A DNA stretch of 64,000 nt, from contig NZ_VZQQ01000007.1 of the NCBI RefSeq assembly GCF_014397785.1, positions 1-64,000 of the forward strand, given 5' to 3'. The stretch is from Paraburkholderia podalyriae (GTDB lineage: Bacteria > Pseudomonadota > Gammaproteobacteria > Burkholderiales > Burkholderiaceae). The notes under the pieces were generated by a model. The model searched no databases, was not told where the DNA came from, and saw only the letters and a program-made list of their open reading frames with translations. Positions 17,670 to 26,155 of this stretch are shown here, in pieces. Every line of letters starts with the position of its first letter. Positions within the stretch are counted from its first letter, which is position 1. Position numbers and translations under genes: made by a program.

Positions 17670-19580
17670 TCAGTTCTGTGCGGAAGCGGACGACGCTCCC
17701 GGCTTGTTGTTCTGCTGCCGTTCGTGTACCGCAATCTGCGCGGCGGCCGCCTCGATGCGTGCGGCACGCGCGGCAGGTTCGTCTGCCAGCGAGGCCGGCG
17801 CACTGGCCTGCGGTTCCTGCAGCGGTGCCGTCACTGTCGGCTGGATCGGCACTGGCTGGGCGATGACTTGCGGGTCGGAAAGGGCAGCTGATTTCCTCGG
17901 CGCCGGTGCAGGTTCGCGCGATGGCGCAAGCGCCGGAGCCGGTGCCGCGGCCGGAGCCTGCGGAGCGGGTGCAGGCGCAGCGGGCGTTTGCGTAGCTGGG
18001 ACAGGCGCTGCATTGTGCGATGGGCCGCGACCTTCCATGTTCCCCGTCGCATAGACGTCCGCTTCGTTGGGTGTGGTGAAGCTGTCGGTCGGAAGCGGGA
18101 TATTCGAGGCGGTTTGCAACGGCCTGACGAGGTGCGGCGTAATGATGAACACGAGCTCGGTCCGGTCCTGCTGGAACGACGTGCTTCTGAACAACGCCCC
18201 GAGCACGGGCACTTCGCCGACGCCGGGTATCGCCTTCAGTGCGCCGGTGGCGTTGTTCTTGATCAGGCCGCCGATCGCGAAGCTCTCGCCGTCGTTCATC
18301 TGGACCGTGGTCGATGCCCGGCGAGTCGTGATCAGCGGCAGAATCGCGACGCCGCTGACATTGGTCGCGCTGACTGTGACGCCGGTAGGGGACAACTCGG
18401 AGACCTCAGGCGCGACCCGCAGATTGATGCGCCCGCCTGCGAGCACGGTCGGTGTGAATTTCAGGCCGACACCGAATTCTTCTTCCTGCAGGGTGATTGT
18501 CGACCCGCCGGTACCGTTGTTGCTCTGCGGCACCGGAATGAAGACCTTGCCGCCCGCGAGAAACGTCGCTTCCTGGCCACTCAGCGTGACAAGATTCGGT
18601 TCGGCGAGGATCTTCACCAGGTTGTCGCCGTTTTGCGCATCGAGCGCGATGTTGAACGGCCGGTTGTTCGCCTTGTTGACGGCGACGAGGCTTGAAACCC
18701 CGGCGAGCAGGCTACTCACCAGCGCGCCGCTCCACGAGCCGAAGCCACCCTGGATGTTCAGGGCCGAGCCCATCTGGTTGAGCAAGGTCTTCGAGACTTC
18801 GGCGACCTTGACCTCCAGCATCACCTGTTGTGGCGAGTCGACGCTCATCATGTTCAACACGCCAGGGGGTTTGCCGTTGCCGTTGACAGCGGCGTTGCCG
18901 TTGCCGTTGCCGTTGCCGTTGGCTTGCGCTGCGCTGCGCGCGTAAGCCCTGGCGATCTCCATTGCCTGTTCCGCCGCCTGTGCACTGGAAACACGACCGG
19001 CCAGGACCAGGTTGTCGGCGGCAGTGCCGACACGGATGTTCGGCTCTGCCGGCAACAGTTCGGACAATGATGTCCGCAGGCCGCCTGAATCGGCACTCAC
19101 GACGACATTGATCACTTCGCACGCACCGCTCTTGCCTTGCACGATCATGTTGGTGGTGCCGACAGTGAGTCCGACCAGATAGAGCGTTTGCGGCGACACC
19201 ATGGTCGCCTGTGCAATCTGCGGATTACCGAGCGTGCGATTGCGCACCGCTTCGGCGGTGTGAATCAGCGTCGACTTGCCGACCGGCACCACCGTGGTGT
19301 TTTCTTCCGATTGCGTGCGTGTACACGCCGGGCCGCGCGCGGAGGCGCTCTGCATCCCGCCGGATTGCTGGGCCGGATTGGAATTCATGGTGATGGTCAT
19401 TTGCATCGGGCCACGGCCCTGCGGCAGCGGCATTGTGCCGAGTTTGCCGAGCATGCCGTTCTCGACGGCTTCCTGTGCGAGCACGCCTTGAGTGCCCAAC
19501 AGCGACGCGCATACAGACGTGGTCAGCAGGACGGTACGCAGTGCGCCGCTCCTCGTCGCATTTGACTGATTCGTTTTCAT
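17670..19580 (-). CDS. rcpA: Tad locus 1 outer-membrane secretin RcpA/CpaC
   Basis: A 636-residue secretin with a signal peptide (cleavage after GVLA), an N-terminal BON/pilus domain (T-L-Y-L-V-G-L-T-V-G-T-T-N), a C-terminal secretin domain with the V-P-V-L-G-A-L-F-R motif, and an unusual Ala/Pro/Gln-rich tail of about 130 residues beyond the domain. An insertion of alternating Gly-Asn residues (encoded by a TTGCCG hexamer repeat) lies mid-protein, before the secretin domain. It forms the outer-membrane channel for the pilus. Start preceded by GGGGGAATCACAAA. Confidence 0.92.
   Translation of the reverse strand: MKTNQSNATRSGALRTVLLTTSVCASLLGTQGVLAQEAVENGMLGKLGTMPLPQGRGPMQMTITMNSNPAQQSGGMQSASARGPACTRTQSEENTTVVPVGKSTLIHTAEAVRNRTLGNPQIAQATMVSPQTLYLVGLTVGTTNMIVQGKSGACEVINVVVSADSGGLRTSLSELLPAEPNIRVGTAADNLVLAGRVSSAQAAEQAMEIARAYARSAAQANGNGNGNGNAAVNGNGKPPGVLNMMSVDSPQQVMLEVKVAEVSKTLLNQMGSALNIQGGFGSWSGALVSSLLAGVSSLVAVNKANNRPFNIALDAQNGDNLVKILAEPNLVTLSGQEATFLAGGKVFIPVPQSNNGTGGSTITLQEEEFGVGLKFTPTVLAGGRINLRVAPEVSELSPTGVTVSATNVSGVAILPLITTRRASTTVQMNDGESFAIGGLIKNNATGALKAIPGVGEVPVLGALFRSTSFQQDRTELVFIITPHLVRPLQTASNIPLPTDSFTTPNEADVYATGNMEGRGPSHNAAPVPATQTPAAPAPAPQAPAAAPAPALAPSREPAPAPRKSAALSDPQVIAQPVPIQPTVTAPLQEPQASAPASLADEPAARAARIEAAAAQIAVHERQQNNKPGASSASAQN
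18871..18918. repeat. TTGCCG hexanucleotide repeat inside the secretin gene
   Basis: Two copies of TTGCCG (18871-18882), an interrupted stretch, then four perfect copies (18895-18918). On the coding strand it encodes alternating Gly-Asn. The unit is six bases, so slippage would change length without shifting the frame. Confidence 0.85.
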
Positions 19581-19693
19581 TTTGTGATTCCCCCGTAGCT
19601 TGATGCGAGTGAGCCGACTTGTGTACTGGACGCCGTCGCGGTGAATGACCTACGGCGCGGCCGTCTCTCGCATCACATGGTCGCGTTGCGTGG

Positions 19694-20533
19694 CTAAAAG
19701 CATTCCTGGCTGCCTTGCGTACCTGACAGCACGCCGATGCAGTCGCGTCTGGCAGTGGAACGGGCGATGTATTTCACGCGTGTCGGGGCTGCCGGGGCCG
19801 CGGGCGCCGGAGGCGGAACGGCGGCAGGCTTGCCCAGCAGCGTCACCTTGGTTGCACCGCCAGTCGGCAGCGCGCGATTGTCGATCTGGTTGCGCAGCAC
19901 TAGCGACAGGCTGCCGACGCTGCGCGCCAGGTCGAGCTTCTCAGCCTGCTCGGGCGTAACTTCGAGCGTCACTGCATTGACGACCTTTGGCTGCGTGTCG
20001 TCGCGGTTCACCTGCTGGGCGACCGCGAGCACCAGGATCTTTTCGAGGACGATCTTCGAGATGCTTTGTTGTTGGTCGCCGCTCCTGGCCTCAGGCTCCT
20101 GCGTGTTGACGATCACGTCGACATAGTTGCCCGGCAGCGCGAAGCCCGCGACTCCGACCACGTCGTTCACGCGCACTGTGATCGCCCGCTTGCCTTCTCC
20201 GATCACCGCCGACAGCCCGCCCTTCGTGCCCTGCGGTGCGAGCTTCGACTCGATGACTGGCTCGCCGGGTTCGAGGCTCGTGCGTACCACACGGCCTTCC
20301 AGCGCCTTCGCGTCCTTGAATGTGCCCGGCGGGATGCTTCCGGTTGGCCAGTTCACCATGCGAACCAGGGTCGGGGTCAGCGGCTGGCCGAGGCTCACTT
20401 CGGCGGCGGCCACGGCCACCGGCGTGACAGCCGAAGAGGACGTTTGCAACAGCCATCGTGACGCGAATCCCACGGAGGCGATGCCGGCCAGCAGGGCGAT
20501 CCCCAACATCGTAAAAACCCGGCTATTTCTCAT
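19694..20533 (-). CDS. rcpC: Tad locus 1 pilus assembly protein RcpC/CpaB
   Basis: A 279-residue protein with an N-terminal membrane anchor (L-G-I-A-L-L-A-G-I-A-S-V-G-F) and a SAF-type domain with V-G-V-A-G-F-A-L-P-G-N-Y-V-D-V-I, the CpaB/RcpC signature. It is thought to sit in the periplasm and stabilise the secretin. The extreme C-terminus has two cysteines (RRDCIG, SQECF). Its start overlaps the 3' end of the upstream ATPase gene by 11 bases. Confidence 0.9.
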   Translation of the reverse strand: MRNSRVFTMLGIALLAGIASVGFASRWLLQTSSSAVTPVAVAAAEVSLGQPLTPTLVRMVNWPTGSIPPGTFKDAKALEGRVVRTSLEPGEPVIESKLAPQGTKGGLSAVIGEGKRAITVRVNDVVGVAGFALPGNYVDVIVNTQEPEARSGDQQQSISKIVLEKILVLAVAQQVNRDDTQPKVVNAVTLEVTPEQAEKLDLARSVGSLSLVLRNQIDNRALPTGGATKVTLLGKPAAVPPPAPAAPAAPTRVKYIARSTARRDCIGVLSGTQGSQECF

Positions 20534-21959
20534 GGCGATGCTCCTTCGATTGCTCTAGTGGCGGTTGGGAAAATCCAGGCCGCGATGGTTGGCATACCTG
20601 ATCGGGATGCCGTGTAATAACGGAACCGCTGCCGAAGTAGCTGCGCCATGCGCGCGCCAGTCCATGCTGGGTGACAATGCGGGCGTCACTGTGATAGAGC
20701 GCGAACGACCGAAGCACGGCAAGCAGGTCATTGGGATAGCAGGCGAGAAACGGTGTCCCGGTCGGCAAGTGAAGCTCGTGCAGCAGGTAATCGAACGCAC
20801 CCGCATCGGCTTCGAGTTGCAGCGACGCGCATTTTGCGTCGAACACGCGGCGATAGTCGTCGACGCAAAGCGCTCCTACGTGGAGCTTGGAGCCGAGCCT
20901 GCGCATGAATGCGTCGTCATTGAACTCGGCGGGCGTCAGGTTGCTCGAGAACACCGGCCACACGTCGAATGGCGCGAGAAAAAGGGCGCCGGACCGCAGC
21001 GTGAACTGATCTACGCCACGATCGAGCGGCATCAGCCAGCGGTTCAGGAGGTCGGCCGGCGCGACGCGCTGACGGCCCAGGTCGTCGATGACGTACAGAC
21101 CCATCGTGGCCTTCATATGCGGCGGCGCCTGGTAGGTGCCGCCGTTCGGGTTGTATTGAAGGTCGAGCATCTCGAGTGTCAGCTCGCCGCCGGACGTCAC
21201 CACCGGGCGCTTGCAGGCGCGCCAGCGCCGGTCCGTCAAGTCGGGGGAGGGCTCGCCATGCGCGTCGTGATGGACGAGCGGGTCATGCAACAGAATGATC
21301 TCCCCGCCGACATGAATGGCGTAAGGGACCGGCACTGCGCCAGTCAATAGCCTGCCCAGACATTCGGCGAGGAAGGTCTTGCCACTGCCGGCCGGACCGT
21401 AGAGCATCAGCGGGCGGCCTGCGTTCAGTGCGGCCGCCGCTGAGTCGAGCAAGGACGCATCGACGACGATGCCGGCGAATGCAGCACGCACATCAGGCTG
21501 CGTGATGCGGATCCGTCGCACCGAATACGCGCGAACCACTTCCATGTAGCTGTCGAGCGAGACCGGCGCGGGACCGCAATAGGCGCAGCGGGCCGCTTCG
21601 GCCGCGGCGAGCGTGCGCCCGGCATCAGTCAGGCGCAGATGAACGTCGAAGTCGGTCGCACCGCGCGACGCGATCTCGACCAGGTGTTCGCGCACCAGGA
21701 AGCCAATCGTCTCGTCGAGTACTGTGGCCGTCAGGCAGTGCCGCCTGATCAGATCGCCGACCGACGATTTGCCGTTGAGCAAGGTCGACTTGAGCACCAA
21801 CTGCGAGACCAGCATCGGGGGCAGCCCAGTGTCCGCCACGCAGCGCGGTGCGCGCAGCGCGACGGCAGGCTGTTGTGCGTGGGGAGCGCCCTCTGTGTGG
21901 GCTTCATGCAGATGCCTGATGCTCGCGGCGCAGCCCGCCTCTGTATTGTGCTCGTACAT
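20523..21959 (-). CDS. Tad-associated winged-helix/AAA ATPase of unclear role
   Basis: A 478-residue protein found inside Tad locus 1, without counterpart in locus 2. Residues ~50-115 look like a winged-helix domain (V-L-K-S-T-L-L ... F-L-V-R-E-H-L-V-E-I). The rest is an AAA-type ATPase: Walker A G-P-A-G-S-G-K-T (188-195), Walker B L-Y-V-I-D-D-L-G (288-295), a sensor-like S-S-N (338-340) and R-R (353-354). It has no membrane helix. The start at 21959 (MYEHNTEAG) was preferred to a codon 24 bases upstream. The context suggests a regulatory or assembly ATPase of the pilus, but the substrate is unknown. Confidence 0.78.
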   Translation of the reverse strand: MYEHNTEAGCAASIRHLHEAHTEGAPHAQQPAVALRAPRCVADTGLPPMLVSQLVLKSTLLNGKSSVGDLIRRHCLTATVLDETIGFLVREHLVEIASRGATDFDVHLRLTDAGRTLAAAEAARCAYCGPAPVSLDSYMEVVRAYSVRRIRITQPDVRAAFAGIVVDASLLDSAAAALNAGRPLMLYGPAGSGKTFLAECLGRLLTGAVPVPYAIHVGGEIILLHDPLVHHDAHGEPSPDLTDRRWRACKRPVVTSGGELTLEMLDLQYNPNGGTYQAPPHMKATMGLYVIDDLGRQRVAPADLLNRWLMPLDRGVDQFTLRSGALFLAPFDVWPVFSSNLTPAEFNDDAFMRRLGSKLHVGALCVDDYRRVFDAKCASLQLEADAGAFDYLLHELHLPTGTPFLACYPNDLLAVLRSFALYHSDARIVTQHGLARAWRSYFGSGSVITRHPDQVCQPSRPGFSQPPLEQSKEHRHEK

Positions 21960-22043
21960 GCGTTGCTCCCCGGCGAGTGGCACCGCCTACGGCGTCGCCA
22001 CTCGGAATGTGATCGGTGTAGTCGGATCGTCGTCCGGTTATTC

Positions 22044-22583
22044 TCAGATTTCCAGCTGTGCCGCCGTACCCACCAGCACGGCGATGGTTCCCGCCGCTAT
22101 CGCGACGCCGTACGGCATCGTTCCCATCGACTCGGCCGGAGCGGGATTGACACTGCGCGACGTTGGATGGATGAGGACGAACATCGTGGCGCTGAACAGT
22201 TTGCTCACCTGGCCACGTCGCGCCGCCAGCGCCAGCGCCCACACGCCACCGATCACGCATGTCGCCAGCGCGACGTAAAACACCAGTGGCGGACCGATCC
22301 ACGCGCCGACCATCGCGAGCAGCTTCACGTCGCCCGCGGCCATCCCGCGCAGCAAATAGAGCGGCAGAAAGAGGCCAAGTCCGACGAGTGCACCGGTGAG
22401 CCACGCGAGGGCGCCTGCCGGGAATTCGTGCAGCCAGCACTGCGTGAAGAGTGCGCCGACCAGACCAACCGCGACCAGGATGTTCGGAATGCGCCGGCAC
22501 TGGAGATCAGTGCTTGCAGCAGCCACCACCAGCGCGATCACGCACGGCGCGATCGGTGGCGGCGCATAGAGCGTAGTGAACAT
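22044..22583 (-). CDS. cpaA: Tad locus 1 prepilin peptidase CpaA/TadV
   Basis: A 179-residue polytopic membrane protease of the type IV prepilin peptidase (A24) family, lacking the methyltransferase domain. The two catalytic aspartates are visible: S-T-D-L-Q-C-R-R-I-P-N near residue 26 and A-G-D-V-K-L-L near residue 84. It cleaves the leader of the Flp pilin and TadE pseudopilins. It lies 90 bases after flp1. Confidence 0.9.
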   Translation of the reverse strand: MFTTLYAPPPIAPCVIALVVAAASTDLQCRRIPNILVAVGLVGALFTQCWLHEFPAGALAWLTGALVGLGLFLPLYLLRGMAAGDVKLLAMVGAWIGPPLVFYVALATCVIGGVWALALAARRGQVSKLFSATMFVLIHPTSRSVNPAPAESMGTMPYGVAIAAGTIAVLVGTAAQLEI

Positions 22584-22673
22584 GACAAGGCCTCGTCGGT
22601 GTGGACAGCGCGTGGTGGAAGCGGTGGTGCGACGGACGATTCGACAGATTCGATTCGTCCGTCGGCACCTCTT

Positions 22674-22853
22674 TCAGGCGGCGGGGAGGGCGTTGCTGAT
22701 CTTGGTGAACGCCGCTTCGACCTGTGTGCCGAGGGTGGTCACAGTCACAACGATTACCGCTGCAATCAGGGCAACCATCATTCCGTATTCGACGGCCGTA
22801 GCGCCTTCTTCGTCACGGATGAATTGCTTGGTGATGTTGACGATCGATTTCAT
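22674..22853 (-). CDS. flp: Tad locus 1 Flp major pilin
   Basis: A 59-residue protein read directly from the minus strand: a short leader MKSIVNITKQFIRDEEG, the Flp processing site G-A-T-A-V-E-Y, a hydrophobic helix (G-M-M-V-A-L-I-A-A-V-I-V-V-T-V) and a short tail ending A-L-P-A-A. A ribosome-binding GGAGA lies 8 bases upstream. Flp pilins are the main subunits of the tight-adherence fibre. It is the first gene of locus 1, and the upstream gap of over 1 kb probably carries the operon promoter. Confidence 0.93.
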   Translation of the reverse strand: MKSIVNITKQFIRDEEGATAVEYGMMVALIAAVIVVTVTTLGTQVEAAFTKISNALPAA

Positions 22854-24013
22854 GATTGAATCTCCGTTTGGCCTACTAACGTAAAAAACATCGGATAACT
22901 ACGGTTGATACAACGTACTACGGGTACTGCAAGAAATATGACCCGTCCGGCGCATTGAAAGACAGGCGCACACGAGCCTGAAGCGGCTCGGCGGACAAGT
23001 GTCAGGGCTGGCTTTGGAGAGTCCGGCGACTACGTGCCGGGTCCGTCAGCGACGTATCGCGTCTGGCTGCGATATGGGGCGCCGGAAAGGGGATTCGATG
23101 TGCGTGGCACATCGCGATTCTGGTCGAACAAACTTTGAGGGCAACATGCTTGTGTTCCTCGTCTTTTCTTTTCCAGCCGACTTGCTTTTCTCGCCGTTCG
23201 CCGTGCGCCTGAGCGCCGGTTACGTGTCAAGGAAAGCCCCCGTAAGCATTGGCGTTGTCTGGGCGCGACTGAAACTACCGTTGCTGCTTCGCGCTCGCCG
23301 CCATGCTGTCGACTTGCATGCGTAGTGTTCGCAAGATGTGGACCAAGCGGGTCAAATGTGACGAAACACCGGGTTTTGGCCGATTGGGCCGCTGTTGGAC
23401 GGAGAAATTTGCCAGCGGGATGGAGAAATCGGTCGAGAATGTTGCATCTCTGGAACGTCAGGTTTCGTCTCGTCTCACAGATTCGCAGAAGAGCGAAGAG
23501 TGAGATGAGGCATGGGTATTACCTCCTCGGGAAACGCTTCAACCGTGGTAATTGCCTTGAAGGGTGTTCATGCGCTAGCACCGCGGGTAGATGAAGCATG
23601 TCTTCGCATCCGCGGAAAAATCAGGGATTACCCAAATGGAATCATGCGAGTATTCGGCTGACTGTCGGCTTTTTTTCGGAAATCGACATGTCGGGAAAAC
23701 GTTGCAGCGCTGTTACATCGGGTTGTTAGTCGCGTCGTCCGCGGAGCTGGCAAGCGGACGTTTCAAAATGGCTTTGACATGGGAGCGTTGCTTCGACTCG
23801 CGCGAACGGTGAGCCTTTGCGGGGGCCACTGGGGAGGCTTGGCGCCCAGGAAGGTCACGACACCAGACTTGACCTGCCGGCATATCATCGATCCGCACCC
23901 CGCCGACGGACGCGCCGATGGAGACGTTATGAACGGTGTCCGCACTGTCACTCACCATCGCCCGCAAGGCGTCCCGGAATCACTGATTTCGACTGTCAAG
24001 CAAGGAGTATGGA
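22854..24013. other. 1.16-kb intergenic region upstream of flp1
   Basis: No convincing gene: the open frames here lack a ribosome-binding site or family resemblance. The first ~130 bases probably hold the flp1 promoter; a loose TTGCAG-N16-TATCAA can be seen on the minus strand but is weak. No tRNA or strong terminator noticed. Confidence 0.5.
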
Positions 24014-24406
24014 ATGAACAGCATCGCACTGGCCTGCACCGGTGTCCTCGGTTTGCTTCTGTTCGTACTTGGACTCACCATCACGGTCGAGCGCTTTCGC
24101 GTCGGGCTGCTGAGCGGCTACGCGCCTGAACCGGACCGGCTGCTAACCAAACTGGTTCGCGCTCACGGCAATACCGCCGAGTACGCGCCGTTCTTTGCGG
24201 TGCTATTTCTGTATCTCGGCTCTCAGAATCCGCCTCACTGGCAGCTCTGGTGCATGGCAGGTGCAACGGCCTGCCGCTTGCTCCTGGTGGTTTCGCTACT
24301 TGCCTGGCCCACCATGTCGAAGCCCAATCCGGCCCGTGCTATCGGGGCGTCGGGAACCTACGCGTTCGGGGTGGCCCTCTGTATCGCATTGCTCGTTGGC
24401 CGTTAG
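24014..24406 (+). CDS. MAPEG family membrane protein
   Basis: A 130-residue protein of four hydrophobic helices with the family motif R-A-H-G-N-T-A-E-Y-A-P-F after the first loop. MAPEG proteins (membrane-associated proteins in eicosanoid and glutathione metabolism) are glutathione-dependent enzymes in animals; bacterial members are mostly of unknown function. A good AAGGAG lies upstream of the ATG. It stands alone between two gene-poor segments. Confidence 0.85.
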   Translation: MNSIALACTGVLGLLLFVLGLTITVERFRVGLLSGYAPEPDRLLTKLVRAHGNTAEYAPFFAVLFLYLGSQNPPHWQLWCMAGATACRLLLVVSLLAWPTMSKPNPARAIGASGTYAFGVALCIALLVGR

Positions 24407-24911
24407 CCCTCCGGCCGTGTCGTGTCGTTTGTTCGAAGAGGAGAGGACACCATGAAACTGGAGCGACGCCCCCCCCGCCGACACGTGAGCGTCGGCAAAG
24501 GCAGACAGGACTGGCCGGGTGCCATCCGACGGCGAAGGCCCGCTGTTTGAGGGTAGCCGCCGCTCGAATGACCGCGTGACGGAGATAGCGAACGGCAGAT
24601 CATGGCCGCGTCCGGTCCCACAGTGACCCACTCAGGTCGACCCGAATCGGACTCGTCGTCGCAGTCTCATCAACGTCTGCATCGTGACCAATCGCATCTG
24701 TTTCGGGCAAATTCCATGCATGAGAAATTGTCCTATCCGGGGATGCGATTTGGGCTTGGATCTGGGATTCCATGCCCGCCCAGCTTCGACCCATCGTTTG
24801 CCCTCTGCCTCTCGATCCGGTTCGAAAAAAATAATTCAGCGAAACTCTATGATTTCGGTGGCCGGTGCCGATAACACCAGTTACAAGTCCCCCGCCAGAC
24901 GAGGTTACCCA
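24407..24911. other. gene-poor segment after the MAPEG gene
   Basis: Apart from a possible 32-codon frame (listed separately), no gene is supported in these 505 bases. Confidence 0.5.
24452..24550 (+). CDS. possible small basic protein with strong RBS
   Basis: A 32-codon frame (MKLERRPPRRHVS...) preceded by a strong purine-rich AAGAGGAGAGGA. The predicted product is very rich in arginine. A run of eight C (24469-24476) lies 17 bases after the ATG, so a frameshift in a formerly longer gene is equally possible. No family recognised. Confidence 0.25.
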   Translation: MKLERRPPRRHVSVGKGRQDWPGAIRRRRPAV

Positions 24912-25169
24912 ATGCCCCTCGATTTTATCGCCAGCCGCCCGATCCGATTAAAGCGGGCTCTCGTTATTCTGGTTGGCTGTGCAGGCGTACTCGCCAGTCT
25001 GTCGATTTGGGGCCGGGTGCCCGCCGATGTACTCGCTGACGCGGATAGAGAGGTCGCCCACTCTGGCCCCGCGTTAGCGAGCACCGCGTGTCCGCTCGAA
25101 GGAGCGGTCTCAAGAGACGCTCGCGGTACCTTTCTCATGTGTTGGAAACAGGTCTGGAGCAAGCCGTAA
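24912..25169 (+). CDS. small membrane-anchored protein with PilV-tip-like C-terminus
   Basis: An 85-residue protein with one membrane helix (~15-33, A-L-V-I-L-V-G-C-A-G-V-L-A) and a C-terminal segment A-C-P-L-E-G-A-V-S-R-D-A-R-G-T-F-L-M-C followed by W-K-Q-V-W. This spacing (C-x3-G-x3-R-D-x2-G-x2-L-x-C-x4-W) is like the conserved end of PilV/shufflon adhesin tips. A start at 24912 fits the helix best; a longer frame to 24684 is possible. It lies between the two Tad loci, but a functional link is only inference. Confidence 0.5.
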   Translation: MPLDFIASRPIRLKRALVILVGCAGVLASLSIWGRVPADVLADADREVAHSGPALASTACPLEGAVSRDARGTFLMCWKQVWSKP

Positions 25170-25316
25170 GCGCTACTCCCGTATCCCTATCGGCGTCTCT
25201 GACGTAACGTACGTGACCGAAACTTCGATAAGGGAGCGTTTCGGCCGGGTTTGTCAAGGCGCGCCTCGCTCGATCGAAGTGATTGTGGCAAAAACACAAA
25301 CCGGATTTTTTTTGCC

Positions 25317-26036
25317 ATGAGTAGTCCGCAAACGACTACTTATACTTTCCGGACCTCGTTCTCCGAAGTGCGTCGCATGCGACAGGAATGGCTCGAATAT
25401 CTTCAGCTTGTTAGCTGGAACAACCCGATAGCGTTGGCGTTGGCGTCAAGCGCGGTCGGCTCCGTCGTGACGCTCGCATGGATCTCCGCGAGAAATGTCA
25501 AAGAGCGCAAGTCTCAGCGACGCGATACAGCGCTGGAACTGGCGTTATCGTTGGAGAGCTACGCCCGAACATGCCGGACGATTATGCATAAGGCCGCGTG
25601 GGCGGCGACAGAGGCGGCCGACTCGAAGGGCCCTGAAGCGGTCAAGACGGTGTCCGTTGCTGCTTTTGGCTACCCAGACAAACTCCAATGGAACGTCTTG
25701 AGCCGCAAGGTCGTTTCCGAACTACGCGAGTACCCGGCGACAGTGCACGCAGCCCGGGAGTATGTGGAAGCGTTCCGGGAATTCGGCGAGCCGATCGAAC
25801 TTTGCGGTCTCGTTGAATACGAATGTGCGAAGGCTGCAATGGCCGCGTTAGTCCTTGCCCGGGTCACACGCCGACGCCACGGAGCCGCGTCGTGGAAGCC
25901 GGGCGCCAAAGATTCCGCCATGGAGCGCGAACTGTCCAAATTTATCGCGAGCGCTGAAGAAAATCGCACGACGTCGCGTCGAATGGAATCTGCGGTTGCT
26001 CGGCGAGTTGACGCACAAGCGTTCAAACAGGCCTAA
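25317..26036 (+). CDS. hypothetical single-pass membrane protein
   Basis: A 239-residue protein of unrecognised family. Residues ~38-56 are hydrophobic (P-I-A-L-A-L-A-S-S-A-V-G-S-V-V-T-L-A-W), followed by a basic stretch and a mostly helical, Ala- and Arg-rich cytoplasmic domain. The start at 25317 (MSSPQTTTYTF) is a choice among several in-frame codons; another Met lies at 25377. It converges on the PAP2 gene with a hairpin between them. Confidence 0.55.
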   Translation: MSSPQTTTYTFRTSFSEVRRMRQEWLEYLQLVSWNNPIALALASSAVGSVVTLAWISARNVKERKSQRRDTALELALSLESYARTCRTIMHKAAWAATEAADSKGPEAVKTVSVAAFGYPDKLQWNVLSRKVVSELREYPATVHAAREYVEAFREFGEPIELCGLVEYECAKAAMAALVLARVTRRRHGAASWKPGAKDSAMERELSKFIASAEENRTTSRRMESAVARRVDAQAFKQA

Positions 26037-26130
26037 ACGCCTGAAGACATCGAAATAAAAAGGAAAGCGAGTGCGTCAGACTTCTCGCGACCCACTAGCG
26101 ACGCTCACCTTCCTCCAGAGCGGACACTCA

Positions 26131-26155
26131 TGAGGTGCACTCACATTGCACCTCA
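26131..26155. terminator. hairpin between convergent genes, no T tract
   Basis: A perfect 9-bp inverted repeat (TGAGGTGCA/TGCACCTCA) with a 7-base loop lies between a plus-strand gene ending at 26036 and the PAP2 gene; it overlaps the PAP2 stop codon. There is no T run on either side, so it may be a weak or rho-aided terminator rather than a classic one. Confidence 0.4.

Noticed and set aside
22999..23325. 108-codon plus-strand frame upstream of flp1
   Set aside because: No ribosome-binding site, no recognisable domain, irregular composition.
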